Shown one piece after another: positions 53,837 through 64,000 of a DNA stretch of 64,000 nucleotides. The stretch covers positions 41,394,467 to 41,458,466 of the forward strand of contig NC_056758.1 in NCBI RefSeq assembly GCF_018687715.1, given 5' to 3'. A model generated the notes under the pieces. It was not told the DNA's origin. It ran no database searches and saw only the letters and a list, made by a program, of their open reading frames with translations. Origin of the DNA: Carya illinoinensis (taxonomy: Eukaryota; Streptophyta; Magnoliopsida; Fagales; Juglandaceae). Position numbers and translations under genes: made by a program. Positions within the stretch are counted from its first letter, which is position 1. Every line of letters begins with the position of its first letter.

Positions 53837-53844
53837 ATATAAAA
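53837..53844 (+). promoter_or_regulatory. TATA box of the BAH-domain gene
   Basis: ATATAAAA sits about 30 bases before a short leader exon that would end at 53,875 (AAACT|GTAAGT). A 5' UTR intron would then run to an acceptor at 54,385-54,386 (TTTCTCAG), 45 bases before the ATG at 54,431. Spliced leaders of this type are common in plant housekeeping genes. Confidence 0.45.
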
Positions 53845-54430
53845 TTATCTTATCACACTCTCGCTCTCCGAAACTGTAAGTTGCTTCTGCGTTCATCTAT
53901 TCTTAATCCTGATCTTCGTCCCTCTATTCTAGGGCTCGCCGAAGCTGTTAGTTTTGATGGATTTTTTTACCCGTGAAGATCTTCCCCGTTGTTCCGTTTA
54001 TTGGGATTTATGATTCGTTTCAGGGGTTTATTTATTGTTCGGAAGATTTTGTGCCTGGATTTTGTGGATATTTATATCGTATTTCCATTAGTTTTTTGGA
54101 AGCATTATCTGTTTAAGGATAGATCGTTTAATACTTCTTACAGAAAAACATGTCCATCCCATAAATTATATCGCAGAGCCCGAACATTTTTAGTGCAAAC
54201 CATGCTTTCTCACCCGCCCCGCCATTCATCCTGAAGTACCATTCAGAACTATTTGCATCTTACATTCCATTTAGAGTATGTTTAATTAATATTTCAGGCT
54301 AATAATTTCAGTTGCTCCTCCAGATGGATTTTCATGTTGAAATGTATTAAAAAAAAATTGAGAGTTAATTTCTTGCTATTTCTCAGGTTTTTATTTTTCA
54401 TCTGCTTGGAAAGAGACGTGACATGAAAAC

Positions 54431-55585
54431 ATGGTGGAAGTAGACACGAAGGACCTTGCATTTAAGTGGGGTAAACAGAGAGGAGTTGGAGGGAAAGATA
54501 AAAAGGTCCGGTTTTTTCAGTCTTTTTCCTATGGCAGCGTAGAGTATGCTCTTTATGATTGCGTTTATCTGTATGGAGAAGGAGAAACTGAACCTTATAT
54601 TGGTAAGCTTATAAAAATATGGGAGAATCCTGACAAGACAAAGAAAGTAAAGGTTTTGTGGTTTTTCCGCCCACGCGAAATTCAATATTATGTTGGGGTT
54701 GAAGACACAGCCAAAGATGAGTTGTTTTTGGCTTCAGGAGAAGGTGCAGGCCTTGCAAATGTTAATCCTTTGGTAATGTTTTATCATTTTGTCGGCCTGT
54801 ATATAATACATTTGCTATTGTCTCGGTGCTCCTTTAACGTAGCTGGCTTTTTGAATATTTGATTGAGGTACTGTTGAAATTTTACTGTAGATAAATGAAA
54901 AGGTCTCTTTTAAGGAAAAAAAAAAAAAAAATCGTTATGTCTCTAAAAAAAGTGAATTTGTGGATTTTTCCATCTTTCGTGTTGTCGCATCTGAACTACT
55001 AATTATTTCAAGGACTTCAGCATCTTCATTATTGTAAAACTATGTGAATTTTGAACATGTATTTAGATTGGACGTTGGTATTTGATATGATAATTTATAG
55101 AAGCTAATGACATCATGAGATCATATTTAGTGCCTTTGGAAGTGACTCGTATATTTCAGCTCAGGAAGTGAATCAGCCATTACTAATTTCATATGCAATA
55201 ATCAGGAGGCAATTGTTGGAAAATGCAATGTTGTTTGCACCTCAGAGGACAGTAAAAATCCGCAACCTACAGAAGAACAACTTCGAACAGCTGACTTTAT
55301 ATTTTACCGTGCCTTTGATGTTGGGCACTGCAGAATCCTGGATAAGATAGAGGAGAAAGTTGCTGGGGTTGAAGGTAATATTACCTTTTATTATTTGTTT
55401 CTTTGCTTGCTTGCTCTTTTTTGTTTTTGTTTTAGTTCGTTGGGAATCCTAAGGTTTCAAAATAGTCTTTTTATTTTTTATTTTATTTTTTATCCTAATG
55501 GTCGATGGTCTTCATATATGATTATTATGTTCTTTTGTTTGTAAATGTTGCAGTGAAATTTATATTTAATAGAGCGGATGTTTAG
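54431..55585 (+). CDS. BAH-domain protein, ANTI-SILENCING 1-like, truncated
   Basis: Exons 54,431-54,772, 55,206-55,374 and 55,554-55,585 join in phase to 181 codons with stop. The product begins MVEVDTKDLAFKWGKQRG, then a BAH domain (residues about 25-150: YGSVEYALYDCVYLYGEG, EPYIGKLIKIWE, VLWFFRPREI, DELFLASGEG, NVNPLEAIVGKCNVV, ADFIFYRAFDV). It ends VEVKFIFNRADV followed by TAG. The Arabidopsis relative ASI1, a nuclear BAH-RRM protein that lets transcripts read through heterochromatic introns, is about three times longer and has an RRM. Here nothing RRM-like follows before the Copia element at 56,368. It is either a truncated gene, perhaps a pseudogene, or a short BAH paralogue. The BAH part itself looks intact. 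Confidence 0.75.
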
Positions 55586-55899
55586 AGCCCTGTGCTGCTC
55601 GATCTGAAGCCTGATCCAGACAAGAAAGGAGTAAGTGGTAATGCCGTGTAGCGAGGAATGATGAAACGAAGCTGTGAATTTAATAATTTGGACTACTACT
55701 GCATTCTAAAAGCACTTATGCAGAATTACAGCTCTGATGGCAAGCATAATATATGTTGTAAAAATAAGTTTTAGCAGGCATTCTGGCACCGCGTCCTTTT
55801 AATTTACTGGGTATTTTCATGATAATACAGCTGCTTGATAGCGTACTGCCTTTATAAATACTGGTGTGCCTTAGAGGTAACAATCTTTAAGCGTGTGCT

Positions 55900-56362
55900 T
55901 TAATAAATATCATTGAACCAAGCGCACATATATTTGGAAACAGAAAAAGAAAAAGGATCTGACGATATTATCTGACAATCACCAATTCAGTAAAAATTAA
56001 TTTTGCATGCCAAAAAGGGGCATGCCCCGATGATCAGTGTCATATTCTCCAGGTGAAAAGAACCTCGCCCACATATATATGCATACCAAACCCGCACAAA
56101 AAGGTATATTTCTTTATTGGTAAGAAAGCTTAGATTTTTTTCATAGGAAAATGCTAGTCCGACAGTTGTGCATCCCGCTTGATATGGCATCCCAATGACG
56201 TGCGGAATGGATTAAAAAATGACATCCCAGGTGGCATCCTCCTCTCACTTTCTTCATTTCCCTTTCAAATTTCTTTATTTCTTTTCCTCTATTTACTCTC
56301 AACTTAATCATGAAAATAGGATGTGAAACAAAAACTCTTCTCAATATTTTTAGGTTTTATCT
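55900..56362. other. Intergenic, nothing recognised
   Basis: Short spacer between the BAH-domain gene and the Copia element. An AATAAA word near 55,902 could serve as poly(A) signal for the BAH gene. The minus-strand frames at 55,987-56,344 have no recognisable domain. Confidence 0.45.
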
Positions 56363-56367
56363 AAATG

Positions 56368-56630
56368 TATTGGAATTATCACATGCAGCCACTCATGCAT
56401 TGGACACCTTGGAATTATCACATGCAGCCACTCATGCATTGGACACCCCACGTTTACAACCACCTAATAATGGAATGTGATGGAAAGCATTGGAATCTCT
56501 TTTTAGCTAATTGTGTCTGCCACCTTATGCCACTTATGTCTACCACCAAACCACATGCTTTTATTATTCAATTCATTTTCATTGTATATATATTTCTTGC
56601 AAGATAATGGAAACAGGCAGAGGGAATATT
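56368..56630 (+). repeat. Copia LTR, left, plus orientation, 3'-truncated
   Basis: Starts TATTGGAATTATCACATGCA. An internal segment GGAATTATCACATGCAGCCA...GGACACC is present twice in tandem, as in the right LTR (61,100-61,424). It is cut at AATATT (56,625-56,630), where it joins the minus-strand LTR. Confidence 0.85.
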
Positions 56631-56889
56631 AGAGAAAAGTACGAGACAAAACTATGTGAGAAGGCAATATTCCCTCTGCCTGTTTCCATTATCTTGCAAG
56701 AAATATATATACAATGAAAATGAATTGAATAATAAAAGCATGTGGTTTGGTGGTAGACATAAATGGCATAAGGTGGCAGGCACAATTAGCTAAAAGGAGA
56801 TTCCAATGCTTTCCATCACATTCCATTATTCGGTGGTTGTAAACGTGGGGTGTCCAATGCATGAGTGGCTGCATGTGATAATTCCAATA
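56625..56889 (-). repeat. Copia LTR, minus orientation, 3'-truncated
   Basis: Reads TATTGGAATT from 56,889 leftward, preceded by a purine-rich GCGGGAGGG tract. Unlike the other two LTRs it has a single copy of the 36-base segment. It shares the palindrome AATATT with the left LTR at the junction, so the two face each other head to head. Confidence 0.85.
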
Positions 56890-57060
56890 CCCTCCCGCAA
56901 GATGGAGAGTAAACATTGATTACTCCCATCTTGGACAGGAGTCGAGTAAACGCAGGAGATTGCTTTCTTGGCATGGGGTAATTCCACAATGGACCATGTC
57001 TCATTGAGCTCAAGAGCAGTAAGTTCTAGCTTCATTGCCTCGCATCAAACAGGTTCTTTG
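56890..57060 (-). pseudogene. Copia polyprotein end, RT and RNase H deleted
   Basis: The minus strand reads NETWSIVELPHAKKAIS, the segment just before the RT domain. It then jumps directly to SPAFTRLLSKMG, the last residues before the 3' LTR. About 1.2 kb of RT-RNase H is lost. The joint lies in a short shared word around AGCAATC. The missing module is the one found in opposite orientation at 59,983-61,099. Confidence 0.8.
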
Positions 57061-57800
57061 ATGGCTTGGGTATAAGAGGTTGGCTCGGTTTGGGAAGAAA
57101 TAGAGACAGTGAAAGCTTTGAATTGAGGGGAAAGTAAATTATAAGAAATGGAGTTAGACAGAGGAAAACAAACCTGGAAATGTTGAGAGGAGCCGGTCAA
57201 CTGAGATGCGGACTGAGTCAAGTTAGATGCAGTGATGTGAGGGCAATGAAAATCACGTAGGTAAGCTGGTGCATGTCTGGTTCGAGTTGAGCGTCGTGGA
57301 GTTGGGTTGGTGGTGTTTGGGTTAACAGGTGGGCTTGGGTTATTGGGTGAGAGTGAGTTATTGGATATATGTACGTCTGAGTGAAGTGGCTCTGTAGAGG
57401 CAGGAAGTGGTGTAGTATGAGAAAGAGAGGGCTGGACGTAAGGGGGAACATGTTGGGTGGAGTCTGTATCTATGTGGAGAGGTTGTGAATCGAGAAGAAT
57501 GGGTTGAGTGGAATTGGATGTGGTAGGAATGGTTTTGAGGGGAAAGGTATCCTCATGAAAAACGACATCACGAGAAATAAAAATTTGATGGGTGTTTAAA
57601 TCAAGGAGTTTGTAGCCTTTTATGCCATGGGGGTAGCCTAAGAATAAACATCGGCGGGCACAAGGATCAAACTTGGACCGAGTTTGGGATAGAGTTGAAG
57701 CAAAACATAGGGATCCAAAAACACGTAGATGAAAGTAGGAGGTTTTTTTGTTGTATAAATCCTCAAAAGGGGATCTGTAGTTGAGAATGGCAGTTGGGGT

Positions 57801-59972
57801 TCAGTTAATCAAATAAGTTGCTGTTAAGACAAAATCATTCCAATATTTTGTGGGAAGACCAGACTGAAATTTTAGTGCTCTTGCAACATTTAAAATATGT
57901 TGATGTTTTCTTTCGACCAAAGCATTTTGTTGGGGTGTGGCTACACAAGTGAGTTGATGAATGATGCCTCTTGGGTGATAAAAATCTAGCATAGAAAACT
58001 CGGGACCATTATCACTTCGGATTACCTTAATTTTGGAAGCAAATTGGTTGTTAATGAGGGAACAAAAATTTTGGAGACAGGGGCGTGCTTCAGCTTTGGA
58101 TTTTAAAAGATAGAGCCAAGTACATCTAGTAAATTGATCAACTATAGTTAAAAAATACTTGGAACCATCGTATGCTTGAATAGAATTGGGACCCCATATA
58201 TCAACTGAGATGAGATCAAAAGGGTTCATGACATTGTTTTCTGATTGTGGAAAGGGTAGTCTATGCTGTTTGGCAAGTGGACATATATTACATGGACTGG
58301 CTTTAGTCGAAAAATGAACATCACTTTTACCAATATCATTTAAAACAGTTTGTGTCATGGAGCTATGTCCAAGCCGAAAATGCCACAAAGTAAATTCATC
58401 ATGTTTTGTAATAATAGCAGTGTTGACACTTTTGGAATGAAATAAGGTAGAAAAAAAATTGTGAAGAGTAGTGGGAGGAGGCGGTTCGGGCTGTAAGTAG
58501 TATAATCCATCATGCATCTCACCCTTCCCAGTCGTCAACAAAGTTGAAAGGTCCTGTATATAGCATGAATTGGAGAAGAAAAGTAAGCAACAATTGGAAT
58601 TTGTAGTTAAAGACTTGGCCAAAACAAGGTTAAAGGAAAATGCTGGAACACACAATACATGTTTGAAAATCAAATGAGGAGAAAAATGTATGTCACCGAG
58701 ATGAGTGGCAATCGTGGTTGTACCATTGGGAAGTTTAACTGAGTGACTAACACGAGTCATATTGTGTGTAAAAAAATTGGGACTGCAGACCATGTGGTCT
58801 GTTGCCCCAGTGTCGAGAATCCACTGTGGGGATGAGGTGCTTGTGCTGTTGTGTGTTAAGAAATAGGAACTGTTACCAGACATGGTGGGGGAGTGGAGAA
58901 GCTGCGCCTGGTTTACAGCTGCAGGTGTGTTGTCAATGGTGGAGGATGAAGATGGTTGGAGTAAGGCAAGAAACTTGCTATACTGTTCTTGAGTAATGGG
59001 CGAGCCATTATGATTTTGCTCATGCTCAAGAGAAACAATATTAGCAATGTATTTGGACTTGGGGCCATTTTTGTGGCTTGAAGGATAACCATTCAACCGA
59101 TAACATTTATCTTTGGTATGGCCTGGTATACGGCAGTGAGAGCAAACTGGAATGTTGGGATTAGCTTTGAAACAGCGCTCAAGGGAATGTCCTGAAAGGT
59201 TGCAGTGAGAGCAATATAAACGTTCCTTGCGTGAGGACGACGAAAGCCTTGGATCTGGTCCTCATGTGACCATCGCAGTTGGTGCTGGTGTTGGTGCATA
59301 ATGGAGTTGCCGACGTCTCTCTTCTTGTTGAATGAGAGAGAAAACACGATTTAATGATGGAAGTGGATCAGACAAAAGTATTTGAGCACGGATAGCATCA
59401 TAGGAATCCTGAAGTCCCATTAAGAACTGCATGACCTTGTGACAATGATGATATTCCATGAGAGTCTTGACAGATCCACAGGTACACAGAGGCATGGGCT
59501 CGTATACCTCGAGTTCATCCCAATACCCTTTGAGCTTATTGTAATAAATGCTCACAGAATCAGTATCTTGAGTTAAGGAAGACACGGCCTTCGTGAGTTG
59601 GAAAATGTGAGGAGCGTTCTTTATAGAGAAGCGCTCACGGAGATCATTCCATACCTCTGCTGCTGTCTCGGCATGGGCAATCGCGGGTCGAAGATCTGGA
59701 CCAACAGAATTTTGAAGCCATGCAATGATCATGTCATTGCATCTTTCCCATGGGAGGAACAAAGGATCTGAATCCAGAGGTTTGGAAATCTTACTCTCGA
59801 GGAAACCGAGCTTATTTTTTATGTTTAGAGCTCTGCGCATGGAGCGAGACCAGGTAATATAGTTTTCAGTGGTGAGTAACTCAGGGACTAATGGAGATGA
59901 GGCATTCTCCCCAGGCTGAATGAAATACGGACTGGCTGGGTGATAAGGACATCCTGCTGCCAAGACAAACAA
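57801..59972 (-). pseudogene. Copia gag-protease-integrase, broken
   Basis: On the minus strand, gag starts near 59,972 (ENYITWSRSMRRAL). It is followed by two CCHC zinc knuckles near 59,110-59,210, the protease motif [12 protein letters not shown], the integrase zinc-binding part ([18 protein letters not shown]) and the core with [16 protein letters not shown] and [14 protein letters not shown] at 59,262-59,264 interrupts gag before the zinc knuckles in the same frame. A second TGA just below 57,801 interrupts the integrase C-terminal part, where family members usually have arginine. Beyond it the frame continues towards 57,000 as a Ser/Pro/Thr-rich linker ([18 protein letters not shown]), and then the RT part is missing. 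Confidence 0.88.
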
Positions 59973-59982
59973 AGTCTGCCAA

Positions 59983-61099
59983 TTGAAGAAAACTATCTAT
60001 GGTTTACGACAAGCTTCACAACAATGGAATGCGAAGCTTACTGCCTCTCTGGTTGAATTTGGCTTTGTACAATCCAAGGTCGATTACAGCTTATTCACCA
60101 AGACAACCTCCACCTCATTTATGGCATTATTGGTCTATGTAGATGACATCGTCTTATTGAGTTCCGATGCAACATCAAATGCCACAGTGAAGCAGTTTTT
60201 GGAGTCTAAATTCAGAATCAAAGACCTTGGGAGTCTTAAATACTTCCTTGGGATGAAAGTTGGTCGTACAAAGAAAGGAATTCAACTATGCCAGCGCAAA
60301 TATGCACTTGACATACTGGCCGAAACAGGTATGCTGGCCTCCAAGCCATCTCTGTTGCCCATGGAGCCAAATCTAAAACTCAGAAGGGACGAGGGTGACA
60401 TCTTCAATGATCCTACACTGTATCGTCAACTTATCGGCAAACTTCTATATCTCGCGCACACAAGACCAGATCTCACTCATAGTGTACACCTATTAAGTCA
60501 GTTTATGGAGACACCGAGGATTCCTCACTACAATGCAATTCTCAAGATTCTACGATATTTGAAAGGGACACCAGGTCAGGGACTATTTTTTCCCGTTGAT
60601 TCACAACTAAATCTCACAGCCTATTCAGATGCAAGTTGGGCGGATTGCCCAGATACAAGACGGTCAACTACTGGATTCTGTGTATTCATAGAAAAATCCC
60701 TGGTTTCATGGAAATCAAAAAAACAAACTACCGTCTCTAGATTGTTTGCGGAATCTGAGTACAGGTCAATGGCATCGGTGGAGTGCGAGCTAACTTGGCT
60801 AAAGTACCTTCTTGCCGATTTGCATGTTAATATTTCTGGACCTGCCACATTGTTCTGTGACAATTTAGCAGCCATTCACATAGCTGCGAATCCCATTTTT
60901 CATGAACGGACGAAACACATCGAACTAGATTGCCATCTAGTCTGAGACAAAGTGACTGAGGGACAGGTCCGAATAGTTCATGTGCCTTCACATTCTCAAG
61001 TTACAGACCTACTCACTAAGCCGTTGCAATCTCCTGCGTTTACTCGACTCCTGTCCAAGATGGGAGTAATCAATGTTTACTCTCCATCTTGTGGGAGGG
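59983..61099 (+). pseudogene. Copia reverse transcriptase-RNase H, 5'-truncated
   Basis: The plus strand reads from within the RT domain (KKTIYGLRQASQQWNAKL). It continues with the catalytic LLVYVDDIVLLSS and LGSLKYFLGMKV, then RNase H (AYSDASWADCPDTRRSTTG, AESEYRSM, FCDNLAAIHI, HERTKHIELDCH). It ends at SPAFTRLLSKM before the LTR. A TGA at 60,943-60,945 breaks the frame within RNase H. No start of the polyprotein precedes it: it abuts the gag start of the opposite-strand half at about 59,970. Confidence 0.9.
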
Positions 61100-61424
61100 T
61101 ATTGGAATTATCACATGCAGCCACTCATGCATTGGACACCCTGAAATTATCACATGCAGCCACTCATGCATTAGACACCCCACGTTTACAACCACCGAAT
61201 AATGGAATGTGATGGAAAGCATTGGAATCTCCTTTTAGCTAATTGTGTCTGCCACCTTATGCCATTTATGTCTACCACCAAACCACATGCTTTTATTATT
61301 CAATTCATTTTCATTGTATATATATTTTTTGCAAGATAATGGAAACAGGCAGAGGGAATATTGCCTTCTCACATAGCTTTGTCTCGTACTTTTCTCTAAT
61401 ATTGTTTTTAAACCATTTCCATTA
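61100..61424 (+). repeat. Copia LTR, right, plus orientation, complete
   Basis: Preceded by the polypurine tract GTGGGAGGG. It begins TATTGGAATT, carries the 36-base tandem segment twice, and ends TTCCATTA directly before the AAATG duplication. At 325 bp it is the only complete LTR of the three. Confidence 0.85.
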
Positions 61425-61916
61425 AAATGTTTGGAAGCCCAAAAGATAAAATGTCGAGAAACTGAGATTTTCTTTATTCTATCCATTGTTTCCTTCTCTC
61501 CATTACTTGAGGAAACATAATGTATTGCCTGCCGATTCGTTCGATTATATTCTTGCAACTCAATTAGTTTTTTCCCATTATTTTGGGATTAAATCGGTTT
61601 TTTTTTTCTCTTGTATTTTATTTTAATTCATTCGAACGGAGGGGGGTGTTTCGCTTTTGTTCCTGAGATTTGATTTTTCTATATGGTCTTGGTTCATTTT
61701 TTTTGCTATGAAATTTCTTTATACAGTCGAAGAACGAATGGAAATTAGCTTATGTAAATCTTAATTATCGTAAGAAGTTTGTATGACAATGAGATATTGG
61801 AGTTAGAAAAAAAAGCAAGGTTTAAGAAATGCCACTTATCTCAATTTGTACGCTTTTCTCCCTTTTATGGGGTAATGAGATTCCTAACTCTGTATCATTT
61901 GGTAAAGCTTTCATAG

Positions 61917-62057
61917 TCCAGGACATTGGTCAGGAATTGGTTTAACATCAAGAGCAAAGTTGAGGATTTTCACGCAGACGATGTCCTTTATGAAGGTGAT
62001 AATGGCCGATCAGTTATATCGATTTTCTGCACGATTTGGATGCGATTAGGGCTCTGA
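61917..62057 (+). pseudogene. Inositol polyphosphate 5-phosphatase N-terminal remnant
   Basis: After an AG (61,915-61,916) the plus strand reads TLVRNWFNIKSKVEDFHADD then VLYEGDNGRS. It continues without similarity to a TGA at 62,055-62,057. The segment resembles the conserved N-terminus of plant type I inositol polyphosphate 5-phosphatases (CVP2/5PTase group, pattern WPKTLVKKW-NIKSKAEDFHADDV) as I recall it. No ATG start and no phosphatase domain are visible nearby, so I read it as a captured or decayed first exon. Confidence 0.5.
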
Positions 62058-62406
62058 AGTTTGGACTTGGAAATATTAACTTCCATATCAACAATAAAAA
62101 TGGGATTTTCTCAGCAATAACTAACTTACTTTAACATTCTTCTAGACCCGTAATGCAATTAGCACTATTCTCCTTCTGTATCATTGTTGAGTACAACAAT
62201 TATATTTTTCTAGGGTGTATTGAGGTTCGCAAAGTCCATTAACAGCTCATGATCTGTTTTTTTTCCCCTCTTTGCGAAGTTCAATTATTTATGTTTGTCC
62301 TAACTGAAATATCTTTGTTTTTTTTTCATTGTTGCATGCATGTATATAGTGATGCATTTAGCAGAAAATAGCACAGCTTTAAGAACTTTTGGTGTTTATT
62401 TTTCAG

Positions 62407-62526
62407 GTGGTGAGGAAGAGGGGAGTAACAATTGTTCAGAAATGCAAGAATGGTACTGGTGCTGGACGGGATCTGTCAGGGAGGGGTTTGGGAGAGGAGT
62501 CTTGGGAGTTTTGCAAGGGCACGTGA
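62407..62526 (+). other. Possible last exon of unknown gene
   Basis: A good acceptor (TTTATTTTTCAG) precedes an open stretch of 39 codons, VVRKRGVTIVQKCKNGTGAG and so on, ending TGA at 62,524-62,526. I do not recognise it. It could belong with the 5-phosphatase-like remnant upstream or be chance. Confidence 0.25.
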
Positions 62527-62529
62527 TTT

Positions 62530-64000
62530 CAGAGGAAAATCCTTCTTGTCATCTTCACACTTCATACACCATATTTATTTTAATTTTTTTTTATTTTTTT
62601 ATAATAAATATGTAGTGTATAGATGATAAATAAAATAATTTAATTAGCTTAATAATAATAAAATGAAATAAAATATTTTAATATATAAAATATATAATGT
62701 GAGATGATATATAACATTTATTTTTTTGAAATAGATTTGGACAAGATCTATCATGAGGAAAGGGGCAAGTTCTGAAATGATGTTAAAAAGAAGAAAACTA
62801 AAAAACAAAAAGCCAAAATGGCAATCCACGACAGGAGGGAACATAAAGCGACATGTACAAGCGATTGCAATGGGAGTACCCTTTTTAATATATATAATGA
62901 AAACTTATCATTTTAATTCTAATCGAGTCAAACTCGTGAATGTTAATATTATTATGTGTTTTTCAAAAATGATGATCAGTATGTTAGCTTAAGTTTATGA
63001 AAAGGTGATATTTCTAACTCGTAAAGCATACAAATTTTTTTGGGAAAATTTCAAAATTATTATGGTTATATTTGGGTAATGGAGTGATATGAGATTTGAA
63101 ACCGCTCAATTACTATTTAATATTTTATTATTATATTTTTCATACTTTTTATTATTTTATTATTATTATTTAATATTTTATTATTATTCTTTCACTACTA
63201 TTTATAAATCATTTTAGATTATTAATTAATGTGCCGTTTGGATAGTAAATTAATATGAGATGAGTTAAGATGAAAATTGAAAATTGGATAGAATATTAGT
63301 AGAATATTAATTTTTTAGTATTATTATTATTTTAAAATTTTTAAAAAATAAATTATTTATTATATTTCATATATGAATTTAGAAAAATCCGAATGGAGAA
63401 TCATTTTCAATCTACAAGCTTTGTAATATTACCTAAGCCAACGTGCACGGTACTTAAGCCAATTGGCACAACATATTGTACACACGTACGTCAATTCGTA
63501 ATTGGACTTTGCTACATACAGTCGCCAGATGTAGTCGGCGTGCAGTCGGTTGTATGGAATGAATAAAAAAAAATTATAAAAAATTTTTTTATATTCAAGG
63601 GGACCTACATAAATTATAAAAAGTTATAAAAATAATTTTTTTTTTCATGTAGGTCCCGTATTAAATTTTTTTTTACAACCGACTGCATCTGTCGACTGTA
63701 AAAAGTATTTCTCTTCGTAATTTAACGGTGGCAATATATATGTGTTACAATAATAAATATCACGAGGATTAAACAAAGCTTAATCAAATTAATATATAAC
63801 TGTTTTAAAACTTTTACATCAAGAGTTAGATCTTTAACAATTATTATTAGAACAAGAACCACGTGACTAGTTCAAGTCACAAATCAGTGATCAATAAATT
63901 GATTTAAAATTATTTGATATTATATATATATGCATGGTGTTAAGTCATTAATGAATGCTAATAGATGAGTGAAGCATTTAACAATAATAGATTTATTGGA
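62530..64000. other. Intergenic, MITE-rich, no gene seen
   Basis: AT-rich. Holds a GATGAGATG-type MITE relative (about 63,232-63,400), a GCAGTCGG-type MITE (about 63,510-63,716) and an AT-rich unit at 62,545-62,760. The last one carries TAGATGATAAATAAAA, like the units at 50,745 and 51,165. Confidence 0.5.
63510..63716. mobile_element. GCAGTCGG-type MITE, copy 3
   Basis: The left end reads AGATGTAGTCGGCGTGCAGT. The right end on the minus strand reads ACAGTCGACAGATGCAGTCG. The interior (ATTCAAGGGGACCTACATAA and its near-inverse TTCATGTAGGTCCCGTATTA) matches copy 1 at 16,200-16,405 along its length, including the right flank TATTTCTCTT. Confidence 0.8.

Larger units (their letters stand above)
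56368..61424. mobile_element. Chimeric Copia retrotransposon with inverted halves
   Basis: Bounded by the 5-bp duplication AAATG (56,363-56,367 and 61,425-61,429). The outer ends are TATTGGAA and TTCCATTA, matching inverted LTR tips. Inside, in order: a plus-strand LTR (56,368-56,630), a minus-strand LTR (about 56,625-56,889), a minus-strand gag-protease-integrase region lacking RT and RNase H (56,890-59,972), a plus-strand RT-RNase H region (about 59,973-61,099) and a plus-strand LTR (61,100-61,424). A normal Copia element has gag to RNase H in one direction. Two LTR types are present: both plus-strand LTRs carry a 36-base internal duplication and the minus-strand LTR does not. Confidence 0.88.

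Overview
The window is nuclear DNA of a eudicot plant, probably a woody one. It has spliced genes with plant intron borders, a BURP-domain protein gene and the plant form of DNA polymerase theta (TEBICHI). It is also dense in MITEs, hAT-type elements, L1-type LINEs, a Copia element and long (GA)n tracts. The GATGAGATG-type MITEs look to me like ones seen in Fagales such as walnut and hickory. That placement is an impression from memory, not a sequence match I could run.

Layout. 1-17,650 has no gene I can support. It holds a 0.4 kb tandem duplication, two hAT-like non-autonomous elements with 8-bp target-site duplications (4,288-4,841 and 8,684-11,502), a Mutator-like MITE, a close inverted pair of MITEs and five long GA/CT tracts. 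17,763-19,158 (+) is a complete three-exon RD22-like BURP gene. 22,696-50,176 (-) is one intact 26-exon gene for the helicase-polymerase TEBICHI/POLQ (2,184 codons plus stop, no frameshift seen). Its intron 4 (9.6 kb) and intron 19 (4.5 kb) are filled with L1-type LINEs. Intron 4 is a nested stack: LINE A is interrupted by LINE B, by a MITE and by a hAT-like element. 50,430-53,830 is AT-rich and full of MITE-like repeats. 54,431-55,585 (+) encodes a BAH-domain protein like ANTI-SILENCING 1, but it stops before the expected C-terminal part. 56,368-61,424 is a Copia retrotransposon whose two halves point in opposite directions, yet the whole is bounded by one 5-bp target-site duplication. 61,917-62,057 looks like a remnant of an inositol polyphosphate 5-phosphatase N-terminus. 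The last 1.5 kb is MITE-rich.

The genes do not form a pathway. TEBICHI acts in microhomology-mediated repair of double-strand breaks, ASI1-type proteins act on heterochromatic introns, and the BURP protein is a secreted or cell-wall protein. I found no wholly new cellular system. The most unusual object is the chimeric Copia element, which seems to have been rearranged before it integrated. The next most unusual is the TEBICHI gene, which stays intact although more than 10 kb of transposons sit in its introns.
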